Positions 5,345-8,493 of a DNA stretch of 8,493 nt are shown one piece after another. The position numbers were made by a program, and so were the translations under genes. Numbering within the stretch: the first letter of the stretch is position 1; each line of letters opens with the position of its first letter. The DNA comes from a bacterium (GTDB lineage: Bacteria > Armatimonadota > Zipacnadia > Zipacnadales > Zipacnadaceae). Below the pieces are notes generated by a model. The model was given only the letters and a program-made list of their open reading frames with translations, was not told the DNA's origin and did not search any database. The DNA is taken from assembly GCA_030607655.1 (NCBI GenBank), contig JAUWJN010000088.1, positions 1 through 8,493 of the forward strand, in the 5' to 3' direction.

Positions 5345-7054
5345 TTATTCTCTTGCCAGCTTATACGTGTGACCGGCCTGGGTTTCAAAATACACTACCC
5401 CACCTTCCGCCTCTTCCACTACCGGCACTCGCTGGCCGCTATCATCCGTAACCTGGACGCCTGCTTGGGCCCACAGCGGGTACAGACGGCAGCGGCCGCC
5501 TACTTCACTGAATATCTCCGCCGAAGTCACCGCACCGTTGGCCCAGGAAGCGCTGACCAGGAAAGCCCCCTGCGCCCGGAAGGTGCGGAAGCTGGCCTCG
5601 ACATCAGTGGGCCAGGCGGGGAAAATGCGCAAGATGCCATCCCAGCTTTGTAGCATCATCTCCTGGAGCGGGGCAATAATCGCCAGTTCTTCGTTGAAAA
5701 CCCAGCTGTGGTATCCATAGTCGCTTGCCGTGAACATAAGCCCGTTGGGATGGCGAGTAGTCTCAACAAACTCCCGCATCACGTCATAGTCCCGATCGGC
5801 TACGAAGCGCCCGTCCCTGAGCATACTTATCGCCCCCCCGGGGTGGGCCAGCCACCAGGAACCAAACCTACCGACCAAAGGTGAAGCGCCGCTGGGGGCT
5901 TCGCGGGGTTGCCGATCGTAGGGCTTACCGTAGCCCCATTGGGGCGGACTGCTGTCCGCGCACCATTTCTCCAGGCCCTTCAGTGAAGGGTCATACTGGT
6001 TGCCAAAGTACTTGTTATTATCAGGCGCCATATTGTCCAGTCGGTCCTGCCACTCGGCGCGGAATGCTTCGTCCACCCCGAGTTCTTGACTGGCTAGAAT
6101 CGCTGCCCGCAGAGAATAGCGTATGTGCTGGAGTACCTCAGCACGATCGGTATAGTCGTTGGGATCACCTGTAAACTTACTCTCCTCTTCACACGAGGGA
6201 AAGGCGTGATACAAGCCGTCGTCGCCCTTGTTAAGGAAATCGGTGAAGAATAAGGCACAGTCCCGAATCACGGGATAGCCTTTCTCCCGCAGCCAGTCCT
6301 TGTCTTGACTGTACTGATACCGCCACCAATACGGCTGCATCGCCCAGCCGGTCATATAGGCCATACGGCTCAAAGATCCTGTCCCATACGGGTCATCCAA
6401 GGCGTGAATTGGATAGCCAGTCAGTTGTATGAAGGCACCACGACAGTGGTAGTAGTCGTGGGCAATCTGGCGGCCAATCTGCAGCATATAGTCCATCGCC
6501 TGGAAGTAGGCATCGCCAATTTCAAAATGGTTGGCCGTGTAATTACCCCAGAAAGGCGCTTCAAAGTTATAATTCCAGTGATAGTCGCCATGCCAGACCG
6601 AGTAATCACCGATAGTACTGGGCATAAACAAGCCGGGAGGCACTGTATCATCGCGGTAGATGCAGCGGCGGGCGTGAAGAATCTGGTACCAGAGGTTCTC
6701 CATAATCGGGTCGGCAATTGTCACTCCGGACTTGGCCCAGAACTGCTCAGACTCCCTTATAGTATCCTCTCGCCACTGCTTCATAGTCTCTGCTGGCTCT
6801 TTATATATAGTCTCCCTTATTCGGTGACATTCATTCTCCACCCCTCCGGGATCGCTGCTCGTGGGTACGTGAACCGCCAGCCAACCCTCATTAGCGTCAC
6901 CTTCAGGTATAATCTGAATGCGCGCTTCCTCCAGCGGTTGCATATCTGCTGGCTTTATATCAGCCCCGGCAGTAAACGGCACTAACCAGTAGCGAAAGCC
7001 TTCTTCAAATAGAGGATCAGGGGCAAACGCCTGTTCGATGAAATGGGTTGCCAC
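5345..7054 (-). CDS. GH95-like glycosidase, catalytic (alpha/alpha)6-barrel half, downstream of the stop
   Basis: A 569-residue reading frame with the layout of the catalytic part of GH95-like enzymes (alpha-L-fucosidase/galactosidase type). GDYHWNYNFEAPFWGNY at residues 156-172 corresponds to the DLHxNxN region, with two Asn held at the H-x-N-x-N spacing. YPVIRDCALFFTDFL (260-274) resembles a barrel helix, and LQEMMLQSWDGILRIFPAWP (463-482) is the well-conserved EMLLQSHDG...LPALP region. A C-terminal beta-sandwich follows (FRAQGAFLVSASWANG, about 492-507). In classical GH95 a DGNFG-like segment precedes EMLLQS; here it reads FNEELAIIAPLQ, so the catalytic base arrangement or substrate may differ. 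The GTG at 7054 has no Shine-Dalgarno and lies in frame with the upstream half, so independent translation is doubtful. Confidence 0.8.
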   Translation of the reverse strand: MATHFIEQAFAPDPLFEEGFRYWLVPFTAGADIKPADMQPLEEARIQIIPEGDANEGWLAVHVPTSSDPGGVENECHRIRETIYKEPAETMKQWREDTIRESEQFWAKSGVTIADPIMENLWYQILHARRCIYRDDTVPPGLFMPSTIGDYSVWHGDYHWNYNFEAPFWGNYTANHFEIGDAYFQAMDYMLQIGRQIAHDYYHCRGAFIQLTGYPIHALDDPYGTGSLSRMAYMTGWAMQPYWWRYQYSQDKDWLREKGYPVIRDCALFFTDFLNKGDDGLYHAFPSCEEESKFTGDPNDYTDRAEVLQHIRYSLRAAILASQELGVDEAFRAEWQDRLDNMAPDNNKYFGNQYDPSLKGLEKWCADSSPPQWGYGKPYDRQPREAPSGASPLVGRFGSWWLAHPGGAISMLRDGRFVADRDYDVMREFVETTRHPNGLMFTASDYGYHSWVFNEELAIIAPLQEMMLQSWDGILRIFPAWPTDVEASFRTFRAQGAFLVSASWANGAVTSAEIFSEVGGRCRLYPLWAQAGVQVTDDSGQRVPVVEEAEGGVVYFETQAGHTYKLARE

Positions 7055-7114
7055 GGTATCGTAGTAGCCGTCGCGAGTTTCTGGCGGCGCCAGCGGGGTA
7101 ACCTTGGGGTCATT

Positions 7115-7858
7115 TTATAAAGCCCTAAATACCCGATGCCGAGTATCTGCAACTAACCGGGCCGCATACTCCTGAAGAGTCGGGTCGGCCCAGCGATACA
7201 GCGAAAACCACACGGGACAATCCTGAACCTTCCAATGAACTACCAGCACATTGGGCGAGGGGACGATAAATGAATCTAACGTGAGCTGCCCGCCCTCGGG
7301 CCAGGAACAGGTAATCTCCAGCCGGCCTTCTTCAATCACCAGGCGCTGGGATATTTTCATATCTGTGTGCCGGGCTGCCAGGGGCAGTTGCACGCTCAAC
7401 TCCCCCACTGGCTTGGGGCACGGATAAGGCCGCTGCCTGTAACTGGGAACAGACTTGCTTACTTCCTTGGTTCGCTCAGGATTGTCAGTACCGTGGAGGG
7501 CCTCTATGAACTGGTGGTGGTCAGCCTTCCACCCCTCAACTTTAATACCATGGGCAAACTCTTCTATATCCAGCGGTCTCGGGTCGTCGCTGAGGTCGTG
7601 GCGGCGGTCCCACACATCGCCCTTGCCCAGGCGCCATATAATGCGGTCCCCGGTCTGGTAGACGCTCACCGACAAATCACCATTACCCAATATCAACCCG
7701 TCATCGGGATACAATACTCTCTGATTCAACTCTAGAACGTGCAGTTTCTGGGCTTTGGCGCATCCCGGCCATAGAGAAAAAACAAGCAGGCCAGCCATGA
7801 TAGCCAACACGAGCTTATTCATCCCGGCAAGTAGTATCACTTTGGTAAACTCTGACAC
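7115..7858 (-). CDS. DUF5703-type N-terminal domain of the GH95-like glycosidase, with signal peptide
   Basis: 247 residues ending at the premature TAA. Residues 13-36 form a signal peptide: MNK, a hydrophobic core LVLAIMAGLLVFSLW, and a likely signal-peptidase-I site after CAKA. The C at 33 is preceded by WPG, a poor lipobox, so a lipoprotein is less likely. LILGNGDLSVSVYQTGD (55-71), then WRLGKGDVWDRRHDLSDDP (75-93), matches the 'GNGdlg...DaWd' opening of DUF5703/GH95 N-terminal beta-sandwich domains, which help shape the active-site edge. GTG 7858 is chosen because GGGAGGT lies seven bases upstream. The in-frame ATG at residue 13 gives a tidier signal peptide but has no such site. Product: an exported N-terminal fragment unless the stop is bypassed or is an error. 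Confidence 0.8.
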   Translation of the reverse strand: MSEFTKVILLAGMNKLVLAIMAGLLVFSLWPGCAKAQKLHVLELNQRVLYPDDGLILGNGDLSVSVYQTGDRIIWRLGKGDVWDRRHDLSDDPRPLDIEEFAHGIKVEGWKADHHQFIEALHGTDNPERTKEVSKSVPSYRQRPYPCPKPVGELSVQLPLAARHTDMKISQRLVIEEGRLEITCSWPEGGQLTLDSFIVPSPNVLVVHWKVQDCPVWFSLYRWADPTLQEYAARLVADTRHRVFRAL

Positions 7859-7865
7859 GGGGCAT

Positions 7866-7872
7866 ACCTCCC
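7866..7872 (-). promoter_or_regulatory. Ribosome binding site of the glycosidase gene
   Basis: GGGAGGT on the - strand, seven bases before GTG 7858. An ATG directly abutting it (7865-7863) opens only a 16-codon peptide in another frame and is too close to be used. This site decides the GTG start. Confidence 0.75.
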
Positions 7873-7889
7873 ATTATTAGGACTCGGCC

Positions 7890-7911
7890 ATATACTGCGA
7901 ATATAGTATAT
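7890..7911. promoter_or_regulatory. Dyad over the glycosidase -10 box (candidate operator)
   Basis: ATATACT (7890-7896) and AGTATAT (7905-7911) form a perfect 7-bp inverted repeat with 8 bp between, spanning the -10 element and the predicted start site. A bound dimeric repressor here would block the promoter. It is also AT-rich, so chance symmetry with the -10 box cannot be excluded. Confidence 0.4.
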
Positions 7912-7933
7912 CGTGACTTTGAACCACTGTCAA
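7905..7933 (-). promoter_or_regulatory. Sigma-70-type promoter of the glycosidase gene
   Basis: On the - strand TTGACA (7933-7928), a 17-nt spacer and TATACT (7910-7905); predicted start near 7898, giving a leader of about 40 nt. Both hexamers and the spacer length are identical to the promoter at 5143-5171, but there is no TG extension. It lets the glycosidase be transcribed independently of the TPR gene upstream. Confidence 0.75.
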
Positions 7934-8024
7934 GGCAACCGGGGGCAGGGCCCTGGGGCTGTGCCGAGCGCCGGCTGCCAGGCAACGGGAATCCTCTGGC
8001 CAATAGCCGATACTGTAGCTTCCA

Positions 8025-8492
8025 TTAGTCGTCTCGGCTTTCGGTTTTCGCGTTTTCCAGGATTGATAGCACCGACGGCCAGACCACGGGGCCGGCCACC
8101 TTTCTTGCCCGGTCAGGATCTCCCATAGCCAGGTAACAAAGGGCGCGCATATATGCCACACTGGGATCCCATTCAGTAGAAAGACTATCCAGTATGGTGA
8201 AGGCCGCCAGCGCCTGGGGGCATTTCTTCTCGGTGAATAGCAATGCGCCCCTAAGATAATAGGTCCTCCCCCTATGCGGACTAACCTTCTGAAGACGACG
8301 AAGCATCTGCCACGCCGTGGCGTGGTCATGGGCCTGGATAGCCGCGGACGTGGCATGGAATAGCGCTTCCCGTGACTTATGGCACACCTTCGTTAATATT
8401 CTGGCGAACTGCACCCCCTGCTCATGCTGTCCTGTCGCGGTGAGGTAGTATCCATAGCCTACCAGGGGAATAGCCAGGTTATCATGGACCGC
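8025..8492 (-). CDS. TPR-type repeat protein, C-terminal part (5' end outside window)
   Basis: The frame is open from the right edge to TAA at 8025, 155 residues visible; the GTG at 8414 is internal, since VHDNLAIPLVGYGYYLTATG precedes it in frame. The sequence is a run of helix pairs with TPR spacing. YYLRGALLFTEKKCPQALAAF followed by DP, and then AYMRALCYLAMGDPDRARKV, show the G-Y/A-A-F-P pattern, and an earlier GYYLTATGQHEQGVQFARIL is a further unit. There is no signal peptide or membrane segment in the visible part. TPR proteins are protein-interaction scaffolds, and nothing here tells the partner. It lies 166 bp upstream of the glycosidase in the same direction. The gap carries that gene's own promoter and a CAGGGCCCTG palindrome (7946-7955), but no clear terminator. 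Confidence 0.7.
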   Translation of the reverse strand, partial: AVHDNLAIPLVGYGYYLTATGQHEQGVQFARILTKVCHKSREALFHATSAAIQAHDHATAWQMLRRLQKVSPHRGRTYYLRGALLFTEKKCPQALAAFTILDSLSTEWDPSVAYMRALCYLAMGDPDRARKVAGPVVWPSVLSILENAKTESRDD

Positions 8493-8493
8493 G

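Larger units (their letters stand above)
5345..7858 (-). pseudogene. Secreted GH95-like glycosidase gene interrupted by one in-frame TAA
   Basis: From GTG 7858 to the TAA at 5345 there are 838 codons in a single frame with one internal stop, TAA at 7117-7115 (codon 248). Translating past it gives NDPKVTPLAPPETRDGYYDT and then the second half, which is exactly the linker expected between the DUF5703-type N-terminal domain and the catalytic barrel. There is no frameshift, gap or repeat at the break, and one base change (from GAA, CAA, AAA, TAT, TAC, TCA or TTA) would explain it. The C-terminal half has no ribosome binding site of its own. TAA is an ordinary stop elsewhere here. Thus it is a nonsense-mutated gene, a sequencing or assembly error, or less likely a readthrough gene. 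Confidence 0.75.

Noticed and set aside
6305..6985. 226-codon + strand frame
   Set aside because: It lies wholly antisense to the glycosidase, whose frame has clear family motifs; its translation shows no domain pattern and no ribosome binding site.
7115..7117. Recoding of the stop as selenocysteine, pyrrolysine or an altered genetic code
   Set aside because: The codon is TAA, which ends three other frames in this window; no recoding element was seen.
7750..7770. Lipoprotein signal at Cys 33 of the glycosidase
   Set aside because: The residues before the Cys (W-P-G) do not fit the lipobox; a signal-peptidase-I site after CAKA fits better.
7946..7955. Palindrome CAGGGCCCTG as terminator or operator
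   Set aside because: It is GC-rich and short, without a T-run or clear relation to the promoter; chance is likely.
7877..8356. 159-codon - strand frame
   Set aside because: It overlaps the TPR frame in another register, is Arg/Pro-rich with no domain pattern, and runs through the glycosidase promoter.

Overview
The window looks like a chromosomal segment from an uncultured bacterium, most probably of the Armatimonadota or the Planctomycetes-like bacteria. Three things point there. The pseudopilin starts GFTLIELLVVIAIIAILAAI, continues with an FPVFARARAK stretch, and ends with an H-x9-DG motif. The two membrane proteins are of the DUF6785/DUF6784 type. The glycosidase is a GH95-like enzyme with a DUF5703-type N-terminus. 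The organism call is inference from protein families; no rRNA or marker gene is present. Base composition is moderately GC-rich, and stops TGA, TAA and TAG are all used as ordinary stops.

Left part, + strand (1-3734): two tandem paralogues of a polytopic inner-membrane protein. The first is cut by the left edge and ends at 1601; the second is complete apart from an uncertain start (1692-3734). They align without a gap at a constant offset of 2,133 bp and are about 80% identical in protein by my hand count. One 104-bp stretch is identical in DNA, which suggests recent gene conversion. The first 110 bp are abnormal: there the first copy drops abruptly to about 60% DNA identity, with a strong bias toward G/C.

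Middle (3735-5344): a perfect 10-bp hairpin lies between the converging membrane-protein and pseudopilin genes. The pseudopilin (3859-4656, - strand) has a 5' region of about 690 bp. Reading the - strand, this holds a textbook sigma-70 promoter (5143-5171), about 235 nt of transcript, an intrinsic terminator with six U (4901-4941), and then a second structured block of three hairpins and a 10-bp direct repeat before the pseudopilin ribosome binding site. It could be a stand-alone small RNA gene followed by a structured leader, or one long leader with an internal attenuator. I do not recognise either RNA as a known class.

Right part, - strand (5345-8492): a secreted GH95-like glycosidase, read from 7858 down to 5345, is split by a single in-frame TAA at 7115-7117. 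The frame is otherwise open and family-like on both sides. Its promoter (7905-7933) has the same hexamers and spacer length as the small-RNA promoter, and a 7-bp dyad covers its -10 box. Upstream lies the 3' part of a TPR-type protein that runs off the right edge.

Functional reading (inference): a glycan- or nutrient-handling neighbourhood, with a secreted carbohydrate-active enzyme, candidate multi-pass transporters of unknown substrate, a pseudopilin and a TPR protein. Nothing in the sequence proves that these genes act together. The strongest candidates for something undescribed are the RNA elements at 4688-5136.
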